A stretch of 64,000 bases of DNA, from contig NC_090698.1 of assembly GCF_040954835.1 (NCBI RefSeq), forward strand, positions 24,301,501 through 24,365,500, in the 5' to 3' direction. The translations under genes were made by a program, and so were the position numbers. The notes below the pieces were generated by a model that was not told the DNA's origin, ran no database searches, and saw nothing but the letters and a program-made list of their open reading frames with translations. Origin of the DNA: Lepisosteus oculatus. Taxonomy: Eukaryota > Chordata > Actinopteri > Semionotiformes > Lepisosteidae. Positions 13,201-22,800 of the stretch are shown in pieces (the stretch's first letter is position 1; the number at the start of each line of letters is the position of its first letter).

Positions 13201-16200
13201 ATTGGATGGGTGGATGGATGAATGGGTGGATAGCTTGATGGATGGTCTCTGGTATACTATACTAAGCCACAATCTGACCCTAACTTGCACTTAAAATAAA
13301 GTAGAAAAATCTTAAAGGTTATTAACATTACCAACACCTTTCAGTATCAGATTGTTGTGCTTCTTAAACCATGCCTATGATTTTGCCAATGATGTCTTCA
13401 CCGGAATGACATAAAATCAATGTCTACATTGATACATTTACAGTTTTTCAACACTGGATTTACAGATTCCTTGAGGAATAAATTACAAATAGTTTACTCC
13501 TCTGACTAAATTCTGAATTTTGTGGCATCATTTCAAGTGATGCAAGTGAGGATTAGTGAAATCCACACAAGCAAGACCTTTCAGCAAATTTACTATTACA
13601 TTGAGGAGAAAATTATAGGACATAATGTGCCAGTGGTATCTGAGAAAATGGCCTCACTGGAGAAAATTGGACAGCTTGGACAGATTAGAAATGATTAAAT
13701 ACAGTGGAGAAGAAGCTACACACTAATACACACACACACAAATTTGTCTAACTTATCAAGAACTGTTAAAATGGGGTTTGTGACAGATAATCAATTAAGT
13801 AGAACTTAGGCACTTATGTTTAAAAAATAAAAATAGGACAATGTTCATGCTGAATTAGAGGGGAAGTAAACTCGCAGTTATTAATTTCTAGTACCAATAA
13901 AGCAAATAATTCATTAACTACTGTTTGAATTAAAAATAACTGCTTAGGTACAACCAATACAATTGATTTTTAAAATACATCACCTAAAGACCTGAAGACC
14001 TGAAGACCTGAGACCTAAATGGCACATTACAAAAATTTGTTCCTGCAGAAACAAAAGAAAATTCAAGAGAATGGTGCCAACAGAAGTAAAACAAAGTTGT
14101 GAACAGCATCCATGCCTACAGTACATGCACATCGTAAAATATACTACTGACAGTTTATTTAATTGAAAAATAATCAAACGGGACTGCTTTGAATTACTTC
14201 AGGCTATTAAGTCAGAATGCATTTCTTTCTTTCAATACGAAAATGATTTTTAATTATCATTTTAATTCAGTTTTCAATTACAGAACCAGTCACTAAATGT
14301 TAGAGTAAAGGTCTGTGCTGTATTTAAAGTTTAATGTAAAACATTTTAGTTAAAAGAGAATTGCCTAATACCAAGGACTCATTTTGTCTTTTTCAAATCT
14401 GCAACTTTCATTTCAGAGCATTGAAACGGACACAAGATAAATATCGGTATTTAACATCACTAAAACTAAATTGTGTATCACCAGCAAATGAAGACTATGA
14501 GATCAGATATTCTATTGTTTTTATAAATCTCTTAAAGCACATTTTGACTGCATTATCTTCCTTGTCTCAAACCAAACAATGTAGGAAAAAATGTCAAAAC
14601 ACTTACCTAGGCATGAAATGCAAACTTAACATTATAAAAATGTACACTGCTCTTACTTAAGACATATGGATAAAGGGAAACTCCAGACTTTTTCTTTATA
14701 AAGGGCAAAAAAATGCTGTTACAGTGTATGATACAGAAAGTGCAGACATCTTACCATTAAAGGAATCAGGGCTTTCTCTGAACTGCAGAGTATGAATACT
14801 GACAAACAAGGCATTTTAAAAGTAATGTATTGTCTTGGACACTGGCAGCTTCATTGATTGAATATTTAACCTTTTGTTAAAAAGTATGTTAAAAATTGTT
14901 TCTTTAAAATGAGATCAGATTAACATGGGTTCTTAATATTAAATCCCAATACAAGGTTGTTGTATTGAGAAATTGCAAAGCTCACTCAATAAAAAAACAT
15001 TTTTGTCTGGAATGTGAAAGAAGCATCTCAGATCCCCTTGACATAGAGAAAGACCCAAGCTTAAGAAGGAAGAGAAGGAAGATGAAGCTATGGACAGGCT
15101 GAACAGACAGAGAATGAAGAGAGAGAATCAATACCCTTTCTTATACAGTAATATGAGACTTTCAGAAATACCTCTCGGATGTCTAAAATAATGTTCTGTA
15201 TGTGCTTACAAAGCCTTTTTCTCAAGACGTGACTAATATCCCCAAGATGCCTCTTTCTGTGTTCTTTGGTATCTGAGTTACCCAGTTTGATAATAGACAA
15301 AGAATGGTGAAGAAAATAATTTTGAGAATATTCTGTGTTGTCCATTTATGTATTATTACTGTAGATACAAATATTCTACAAGTTTAGATCTTGTTGAGCA
15401 CACAGGGAAATAAGCAGTATCTAGATAGTAATGCTTAATGTATAGCAAGATTCTTCCAAGGTTTGTTAGTTTCTAAAGGAATGAAAGATTGTTCAAAGGA
15501 TTTTAATGCTTACAATTATAAGAATCAACAGACACTATAGTTTTTTTTGTTGGTTTTATCTCTCTGCACTTTTGTGCTTTAGCTTGACACTGTCAGAAGA
15601 AATTTCAAGATTCCAGTTCTTTTAACAATGTGCAAGTCAATGATTTTCTCTTTGGTGCATCCTATAGATGTATTCAACTTTTCATATGAACATAATTCAG
15701 ATTCACTTTGTGGTAATACTACAGAACAAAAACTTCAGGGGAAAAAGGTTAGGTAATAAAGAATGAATGTGTGGTTGTCTGTTGAGTAGCTTGTCTTTTT
15801 GAAGCTTATTAGTCTTGAAACCCATCAAATTGTGTTTTTAAAGCAGTGTGCGGTAGCTCTGCCAGCTAACTGGATAAAATCACTTCCTTTTTTTCACTTG
15901 GCTTTTCCAGCAGGTGTGGAATTTTTTTTACAGCACTGCCAGCATGCATTTGCTCAAGGTTCCCTTACCATCCAATTATAATTTGTGTGATGATGGTAAA
16001 AAAAAAAGTGCCTTAGGACGAGCACACACAGAATTACCCCCGCAGTAAGGCTTGTGAAATTCACTTATCCTAATTAGGCCATTAACATTCAGAAGCACCA
16101 CCATTTTGCATTTGCAGAAATACAGAAATAGGAAGTTGAAAACAGCTGGCACAATTTGGGACAGCTTTATATACTCTTATATCATATGAATTCAGTTCAG

Positions 16201-19200
16201 TATGAATTTCACGTATATGTACAGTACTTACAATTTGCATAACTACTCCCACTGCATTTAATGGAAAGAAAATGCATCAATCATAATTTATCACTCACGT
16301 GAGAAGGTCTAACAGGCATTTTTGAGGTCCTCAGTGTATATCCCAAAGTAAAGTGTATATACAGTAGCCAAAGTAAAGTTTATTGATAATCCATGCATGT
16401 TTTTGTGTGACTTAAACATCACCAACTAGAGGGCTGGAAACTATTAGATTTTCCATAAGATATAAAATTGGATCATTTCCATCAGAGTTATACATCTACT
16501 CAGAAAAGCATAGAGGGACTCTGTACCTCATCATAGTAATACCTTTGTGAAACATTGGACTTTCTTGCAGATTAATAATCTTGTGAAAAGCCCGAACCTG
16601 GCTTGTGTTAGAAGCAGGAGTTTGGAGAATGTTCTTAAAAATGTCTGTCATGTTTCCTGAATCGCTGCATACATTATATATTGCAATATTTTATGGTGAT
16701 GTCATTTTGTTTCCATGCTTCTAAGTATGTTTGCAGAGGGCCTCATTTTACAGAATGATGAAATTCACTGGTGAAAAAAACAGAAAACTGAAGGTCAGAT
16801 AGTGTTTGGACAGCAATACAGTCATCATGGAGAAACCTGTTGGGTGAGCAAATGATGCCAATTTTGATAGGTAGAGGAGAAAAGGTGAGTTAATTATCGC
16901 ATAAAGAAAGCTAAAGACAACAAGGAACTCAAAATCAGACCCTTGTAGGCATTATCGTTATGGTTTTGCCTTTTTATTAGCATAGCACTTTGAAAGTAAG
17001 TGTGGGGTTAATGAGCAGGTACTGACTGCTTCAATTCTTAGCAGGTGTCTACATTTCTGCTGCAGGAAATTTTGATATTCTCGAGTTAATTAAAAATTAG
17101 ATGAGAAAAGCAGAATAGTGCACTCAGAATTAAAAATATTTACAAAATAGGAAACTGTGTGGGATTGGTGTTTTAAAGCAGAAGCACCTGGATAGCTGGG
17201 AGAAGCTCTTAAATTGGCCCAGTTAAGATAATAACCAGCTGGTTTAGTTTATTCAGAACCAATCTGTAATGAAAACCCACAGATACAGCAGCTCTCCAGG
17301 ACCAGGACTGGTGCTTTCAATCTATCCTTTGTGCAAGGCAATGCTGCCCTCTGTTGGTGACCAGGAGATGTGCACACAGCGGAAAATGTTTACATTCCTT
17401 TTAGTATGGCAAGCAGGATGCCATAAGATCTGAAAATTCAAACCTGAGCGTTCATATACAGTAATACAAATAATTGGCTATTCCATTTTCAACTACATGT
17501 ATAACTTATAAAGCTACTGGTTAAAATTAAGGTTGACAACAAAGAAATTGCACTATATGATTTTTTTTTTCAATTTAGTTCTACATAGCAAAAGAAAGAC
17601 TTCATATCCCATTCAAATCATTTTAACGATGCAGAGATGATGATTGACACATGTTTTGACTTATGGTGATGTAAAAGTATTTGCAATGGGTGTTGTCTCG
17701 CTCAGTCCTGGCAAAGAGATCTTTACTATTGTGAACAAGCTGGCCATCATTTTCTTGCTCTGTAATAATCCATTCGTTTTCAACAAACTTGGTGCTGTCT
17801 ATTATGCAGATATAAATGGATTAATTTTTTTAAACCATTTTCTGAGTGTGTGGTTACTTTCTTAACATTGATCAATTTCCTCCAGACATCTCCCTGGTTA
17901 AATTATATTTATGCTAATTAAACTCTTCTTTTTCACTTTCTTGTCACACACATTATGCAACATTTCAATGGGGCTGAAGTTAGAGGACAGGACAAACAGC
18001 CCCTCAATTTTTCTTTCTAATTTAAGTAATTAAGGTTGAGAGCAAGTATGTATAAGGGTCATTCTCACAACAAAAATATATTTTTTCTAGGATGAAATGT
18101 GTCAGTGAATACGATTACAAGGTAACTTGTAAGAAACGTATATTGTACCTTCTGTTTTCATTTTAATCTCCTATTTATGCATGTACAGTAAAGGATAATC
18201 CTAAAACCTTTCCACCTATGTCTTTTACTGCAGCTATGACACAGTATTGTAGGTAAAATCGCTACAAATAAAATATACAATGATCTTACGCTATATTTCA
18301 TATCATAAGATACTGTACATTTAACAAAGAAATGGAATGTTAACAGAAAATGCACCAAAGGTCGATGTTTTTGCTTAATGGATTGCAGGAAAAAATCAGC
18401 TGAAATATTGATAGCAAAAATTAATTATCTGTTACATTTTGTACCCAAGTTTAATTTGAGTTTCAGGAAGTGTAACATTGCTTGAACATACCCAGGTTTT
18501 GAGGGTCTTTCCGTCTCCCTTCCCATTTTGCAGTATCTGTGTATGCCGGTGACAAAAGGTATCTTCTAGCTAGAAGAACAAAAGGACAATATAACACAAG
18601 TATCCTCAAAAAGGTACTGGGAAACAAAGACACAGCTGTTACTTTTGCATTTAAAGTTAAGCAATTTGTGATCATAAGGTTAATATGAATGATAAATACA
18701 ATATTTGGAACATTTTGTTTTTAGATAGTTGCACTGATCAATCACATCAGAACAAAAACATATTTTGCGTTCAACACAGAGATTTCAGGTTACCTAAAGT
18801 AAATTTGAGACATTGGGTGCAAGTAATTTTGTTGCATATCCCTTTCTGACAAAAACTGCATTAAACTGGTGACGCATTGAACTCACCAGATTTTTTTAGC
18901 ACATGTCTGAGATGTTCTGTTGCAGTTACTTTGGGCTCTTGCCAATGTTCCGATGTACAGTATTTACTTTTTTCCTTGATCGTGTAAAATACGCGGTCCG
19001 TTACATTTAAATTTGGAGACTGACTTGTCTGACCAATTGTTGTTGACTGACCAATTTTAAATGTAACGCAGAAATGTTTCTGTAAACTTCAGAGTTTATT
19101 CTACTGCTGCCATCACTAGTTACATCATCAATGAAGGCGAATGAGGCAGTCCAAGAGACGGCTAAGCGTTGAACATCGCACAGCATTGAACGTTACCTGG

Positions 19201-19556
19201 TGCTGCATTGCACACAGAAAATAACACGTATCCTTGATCTTTCCCTAACCGCATGCAAATCTATCATCCTTATCAACCAGTATTAAAAAACCTAAACGAA
19301 CACTTCAGTTAATAAATTATTAACCTCTGGGGTACAGACGCCTTTACTACTTGGTAAAAGGACTGTCACTATGACAGCTAGGCAACTACCAGCAATAATC
19401 TGACATTGAAAATCTAAAATAAGAAGCAGTATGAAAAAGATCAACGCTACCATTGTAGCTGATTTAATTCCCTATATTACCTGTTAAACTTTGTGTTGCA
19501 TACTTTGTTAAGCACCTTGTAGACAAAACACAGCGTTGTAACATGGAAGCAGCCAT
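1136..19556 (-). CDS. MRPS27: MRPS27 (mS27), 5' part of gene, exons 1-5; runs off left edge
   Basis: Mitochondrial small ribosomal subunit protein mS27, a helical-repeat (PPR-like) protein that sits on the mitoribosome and binds RNA in the matrix. Coding exons on the minus strand: 19556-19481, 18569-18492, 11489-11419, 6443-6385, 1250-1136, giving 76+78+71+59+115 = 399 bp, 133 codons. All junctions are GT/AG and keep frame (phases 1,1,0,2,0). The spliced protein starts [15 protein letters not shown] and carries family landmarks such as [42 protein letters not shown] and [13 protein letters not shown], which I recognise from vertebrate MRPS27. The vertebrate protein is about 414 aa, so roughly two thirds lies left of the window. 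The basic, acid-poor N-terminus fits a mitochondrial presequence. It is divergent to PTCD2. Exon borders are read by eye. Confidence 0.93.
2440..2630. promoter_or_regulatory. Candidate regulatory block with RFX X-box, MRPS27 intron 4
   Basis: Compositionally complex block in an AT-rich intron. It contains GTTGCTATGGCAAT (2562-2575), a near-perfect palindromic RFX X-box, and an ATTAATAATCC homeobox-like stretch near 2490. The enhancer role is inferred. Confidence 0.35.
5646..5932 (-). mobile_element. tRNA-derived SINE, family A, near full length
   Basis: Read on the minus strand it opens with an A-box-like TGGCTAAGGAT (5910-5900) and a B box GGTTCAAATCC (5874-5864). A body with GGGCCCCTGACCAAGGCCC follows, then a tail ending GCTAATAAAGTGATC. 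The same body and tail recur at 34728-34915. The body resembles a motif widespread in fish genomes; the family name is not known to me. Confidence 0.75.
6385..6443 (-). CDS. MRPS27: MRPS27 exon 4
   Basis: Acceptor tctttccag|TTTG and donor TACAA|gtaagt. Encodes [19 protein letters not shown] plus the first two bases of a Lys codon (AA|G). 59 bp, entering in phase 0 and leaving in phase 2. Confidence 0.92.
7934..8060. repeat. Fish-type repeat tail (AATCAAATCAAACTTTATTT)
   Basis: CAAATCAAATCAAACTTTATTTATT with the following GCACAACAATACAGCATG segment resembles a short repeat end common in fish genomes. The assignment is by eye and the boundaries are approximate. Confidence 0.35.
8620..8665. repeat. 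Short tandem duplication
   Basis: Two copies of AAACAAACTACTA(G/C)TTTTA in tandem, followed by degenerate AAAACAAATTC units. Confidence 0.6.
11050..11205 (+). pseudogene. LINE reverse-transcriptase C-terminal scrap
   Basis: The plus frame reads [13 protein letters not shown] and, further on, [10 protein letters not shown]. This matches the (L)P.LLYG.E.W....(..).FH.R.LR.I block found at the RT C-terminus of several non-LTR families. Too short to assign a clade. Confidence 0.45.
11419..11489 (-). CDS. MRPS27: MRPS27 exon 3
   Basis: Acceptor tctccacag|CT and donor CACGG|gtaaga. Encodes (A)[19 protein letters not shown] then TIAR, strongly matching vertebrate MRPS27. 71 bp, entering in phase 1 and leaving in phase 0. 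Exons 3 and 4 together are 130 bp, the exact size of PTCD2 exon 3. Confidence 0.92.
12533..13155 (-). mobile_element. Penelope-like element 3' end, decayed GIY-YIG (copy 1)
   Basis: The minus strand reads a GIY-YIG endonuclease C-terminus: [20 protein letters not shown], then (around 13030) a spot where the catalytic GDRFREH segment is changed and has an in-frame TGA, then [20 protein letters not shown] and a frame ending ...NDRLLFF at 12812. The 3' tail has a poly-pyrimidine stretch and GGAATAAACCTATTGCTTG. The hammerhead-like core near 12613-12643 has lost its stem II. 5' truncated. Confidence 0.8.
13186..13251 (+). mobile_element. SINE family B 3' tail with (GGAT)n
   Basis: CTTGTGACCCTGAATTGGAT followed by imperfect GGATGGATG repeats, the signature 3' end of family B. 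It abuts the Penelope-like fragment at 12533-13155. Confidence 0.65.
13988..14015. repeat. Short tandem repeat of GACCTGAA
   Basis: Three to four imperfect head-to-tail copies of GACCTGAA in intron 2 of MRPS27. Confidence 0.7.
15880..16150. promoter_or_regulatory. Conserved-looking non-coding stretch, MRPS27 intron 2
   Basis: A non-repetitive stretch with motif-dense segments such as CTTATCCTAATTAGGCCATT (a TAATTA homeobox core) and AAGCACCACCATTTTGCATT (ATTTGCAT-like octamer). No coding potential. Suggestive only; conservation cannot be seen from one genome. Confidence 0.25.
18492..18569 (-). CDS. MRPS27: MRPS27 exon 2
   Basis: Encodes [22 protein letters not shown] onward; RRYLLS..Y.D..KWE is the MRPS27 N-terminal landmark. 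The acceptor is ttcttctag|CT, which with the phase-1 exon 1 end makes an Ala codon. A second ctag four bases on would break frame with exon 1. The donor is CTGG|gtatgt; the exon ends in phase 1. Confidence 0.9.
18570..19480. other. MRPS27 intron 1
   Basis: About 0.9 kb. The only structure noted is an inverted repeat at 18999-19068. No coding landmarks on either strand. Confidence 0.6.
18999..19068. repeat. Inverted repeat in MRPS27 intron 1
   Basis: 18-nt arms at 18999-19016 and 19051-19068 match at 17 of 18 positions. The 34-nt spacer carries a short direct repeat around GACTGACCAATT/TCTGACCAATT. It could be a tiny foldback element. Confidence 0.7.
19481..19556 (-). CDS. MRPS27: MRPS27 exon 1 (start codon, presequence)
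   Basis: ATG at 19556 within AAAATGGCTGC, a good Kozak context that is also a YY1-type motif. Encodes [15 protein letters not shown] onward: Arg/Lys/Ser/Thr-rich with no acidic residue, as expected of a mitochondrial targeting signal. The donor is CAG|gtaata at 19480; the exon ends in phase 1 (ACA G). An in-frame second ATG at 19544 could be an alternative start. Confidence 0.88.
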
Positions 19557-19785
19557 TTTGGAATGAAGCAATTTTTGATGACGTAAAGGGTGTAAATGAC
19601 CTTTTAAAAATAGGTGGCTCATGACAGCTACAGAAATGTACATATCAAAAATAAATAACTACATTTGATAAAAAACATGAATATCCACGAAGTTTTTGAA
19701 TGTAAAATGTGTTTTTTTTCTTTCTCGGATCGTTTAAATAAAGTGTGTCACCCCCTGTAAATAATTGGTTCAGTCACATAACAGC
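19557..19785. promoter_or_regulatory. Bidirectional MRPS27/PTCD2 promoter
   Basis: Only 229 bp separate the two divergent start codons, so both 5'UTRs and core promoters must lie here or overlap the first exons. Visible sites: a CRE/ATF-like TGACGTAA (19579-19586), an inverted CCAAT box ATTGG (19764-19768), and YY1-like context AAAATGGCTGC over the MRPS27 start with a related ATGGCG at the PTCD2 start. It is AT-rich with no CpG island. Joint control of two mitochondrial RNA or translation genes is inferred from the layout; the motif matches were made by eye. Confidence 0.65.
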
Positions 19786-19897
19786 ATGGCGTTGAGAGAG
19801 ATGGGGGTTTGTTTAAGGAATCTATTATGCAATGTCAAACGCAAAGCTTTTCATTCTGGTTTAAAACCATCAGAATGCTGGACTTGCAGGTTAGGCG
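19786..19897 (+). CDS. PTCD2: PTCD2 exon 1
   Basis: Encodes [20 protein letters not shown] onward to ...CWTCRLG plus one base, an Arg/Lys-rich likely mitochondrial presequence. The donor is G|gtacgt at 19898, giving the phase-1 end that exon 2 needs. An earlier GT (CAG|gttagg) would leave phase 2 and shift the frame. Confidence 0.85.
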
Positions 19898-22800
19898 GTA
19901 CGTCATTTACATCTTTTTACGGTATTGAAACTCTTAAGTTAACACTATGTGTAATGTGTGTTTGGCTGAACTCGAACTTGCTGTACGACTGCAGTTATTG
20001 TTTCAACGTATGTATATACGTATCAGATAAACGTCTGAAGAGTACGCAATTTAAATTTGTTTCGTAGGAGAGATTTTAAGAATTTTTAGTATTGCCAGTT
20101 GTTTTCGTGTTCCTTAGACAGTAGGTGATATATCTGCTTTCTTACATTCAAGAAGACTGCATTCCCAGTCTTACTGTTCAAAGCTAGATCCAAGTCAAAT
20201 TGTATTGTAATTTTGTAAATCATCAACCCAATTTTGCAATTTGTATGCGTAATTGGAAATTATGCCATACTGTGCATAGTGTATCTTTTTCTGTTGTTAA
20301 CAGTAAATGTACCATGACAAACTGATGAGTAGCAGGCTGATCATCTAGGGTAATGTGGTGTATTTCCCACTGTAGTGGTACAACTGTGTATTCACAGTAT
20401 TAATATTACATCTCTGAAAGTTTCCACCCTGCTTATCCCATATGTTATCCTGGGGTTCTCAGATATGCCCAAACTACAGGTACATTATTAGGCCATCTTT
20501 TCAGCTCTCTAGATAACTTCTCAAATTCTCCCTTGTATTCATTTAGTCACAAAAAAGGTTAGAAAAACCTAGCACCATTTGAGAGCACAAATCAAGTTGG
20601 CTCAAAAGCAGTAGAAGAAAAAAAACATCATATACCATTCTGGATCCATTTTGTTATCTTTTCAGTCAAGTCAGTAGTGGACATTTGGGCCATATAAAGT
20701 AAAAAGTAAAACAACTATTGAATAATGTAAAATTGATTTTTTTTAAACAAATATCACTGATAAGATATTATTTAGGATTTTCATTGTTGTAGTCAATGTT
20801 AAATAACTACATTCTAATCTTTTGTATTATAATTTAATTTATATCTGCAGCAAAACGGTACTTATTGTCAGAGGATGTTATACGACTACAAGAATTCCAA
20901 CAAAGAAAAATAGCAGTTGCTCACCAGACGTATGGCAATAAAGGTAACTATTATACTAGGAATCTTCAGACAGGGATTAAAGATTTCTTGCATTGGATCC
21001 AAGTTACTGCCTTTCCTTTTGGCGCAGGGTGTTCTTTCTACTGTACTTTGTACACTTTTACACATAAGAATTTATTATTGCATTTTAAATAGTTATTTCT
21101 TACTGTTTAATTTATTTCATTTTAATATACAGTAGGCGAGTAGCAATAATTAGAATGCCTCGCAGAAGTATTCTCCCATTTATTCCTGTTTTGTTTTACA
21201 AGTGATGGATACACATCTAAGTTAACATGTTAATCAGAACTTCAAAGCTTAAGCTGGACACTTTTATTGCTGAACAACATTAAATGTCAACAAATCTGTG
21301 CAGAAAAAAAACAAAAATGAAAATATTGATTTATTATGATAATATTAGTGAAATATAAAGTATTCACCTATTTGCTATGGCAAACCTATATTATATATAT
21401 ATAAGTTCAGGTGAACACTATATTACTTTGGCAAGTCACAGATATTTGACTGGCCTCTGGGTGCAGTAATCATGGTTCATGTGATTTCAGAATAAATACA
21501 CCAGGCTCTAAAAGATCCCTCAGACTTCATAGAATCATAGATTCATCTATGAAAGCCAAAGTGATTTGAGATACATTTTAGGGATAAAGTTGTGCAAAAT
21601 CTTAGGAGAAAGATGTAAAAACTTTCAAAAATACTAAATGTTGACATTGAAGGTGTATTCTAAAACCAAGTCACTAACTGGACGAACTCAGTACCTGGGC
21701 GAGAGGAAACTAGTGAGGTGACTAACGACTTTCAGAGTTGATATGTCAATAATATCCCGACCACTCAACAAAACTAGCCTGCATGGCAAGGCTGGAATAC
21801 GCATCACAAATTAGAGTTAGCGTTGGATATACTTGTAGCTGTCTACACATAAATGCATCACTTTGAGAGCTTTTGTTGCCTTATTTATTGAAACACTCTC
21901 ATATCCAACAAAATTGATTCACTTTTGCTTTTTTGTGCTTCATTATTTTTCAGAACAGTATTTTCAGAAGTTAGAACAAAAGATACAACGAAATGACCTC
22001 ATTCTGAAAGATGAATTAAAAATGCTCTTGCATCTGTGCCAAACCCCGGATGATGTAGAAATGGCAAAGAATGTAATATACAAGTAAGTGCCTGAGGAAA
22101 GTTATTTATCACAGATGCTGAAAGGGTAGCACTGGATTGCTGCCATCTAAAATCTCAGAAAACCTGTGCTTTTTGCATACAAATTAATTGGAAAGGTTCA
22201 AAGAAAAGAAAAACATTGAAAAGAATTACTATAACATCACCCCTTAATTGTGAAAACAAAACTTGGATCTTTGTATTTAGGAAATGATACTGCTTATGAT
22301 TTACCCCATTTTAGTTTGTTTGAAGAAGAGAACATATCTTATTGGCCTCTTAATTGTATGGGTAAGTGTAATTGTCTAGTTCCATAAGAAAATGTGAGTT
22401 AATATATACTGAACAAACGCAAATTCAAATAAAATATATAAGATGACTATAATTGATATGAGTCACAATTCCAAATTAATGGGTGTTGTAATAATACAGA
22501 TCATCACATTTACATAAAAGTGTCCTTTTGAGGAATGAAGGAATGCAGTTTTTCTCTCCCAGGCAAAAAAAATCCAATTTCAGTGTCAGCAGTTCCGAGC
22601 AAACTTGAAAGTTTTTTATTTTCAGGGGTCAAGTAAGGCTTACTAAAGAATAGGTGATATACAAGGCTTTTTATTAGCTTTGTTTGGGTTGACCAAACCT
22701 GTCTTTTAAGACGTGACAAGATATTTAAACACGGTTGTTTGATTTGTTTTTCTAGGAAAAAACAATACTGTAGAGCAAAATGGCAAAAATAAGACAAATA

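Larger units (their letters stand above)
11490..18491. other. MRPS27 intron 2
   Basis: Seven kb holding a Penelope-like 3' end (12533-13155), directly followed by a SINE tail with (GGAT)n (13186-13251). It also has a 9-mer tandem repeat (13988-14015), a (CA)n stretch near 13727-13741 and a conserved-looking stretch near 15880-16150. No exon seen. Confidence 0.55.

Noticed and set aside
18565..18569. Alternative acceptor (second ctag) for MRPS27 exon 2
   Set aside because: It would enter in phase 2, but exon 1 ends in phase 1; the first ctag keeps frame and yields the expected Ala-Arg-Arg-Tyr.
19765..19785. In-frame TTG extension upstream of the PTCD2 ATG
   Set aside because: Nuclear vertebrate genes start at ATG in good context. 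The ATG at 19786 gives a typical presequence and expected protein length.
20917..21135. Open frames over PTCD2 exon 2 into intron 2
   Set aside because: They run in other frames or past a clear gtaact donor. Only the frame joining exon 1 and exon 3 keeps family identity.
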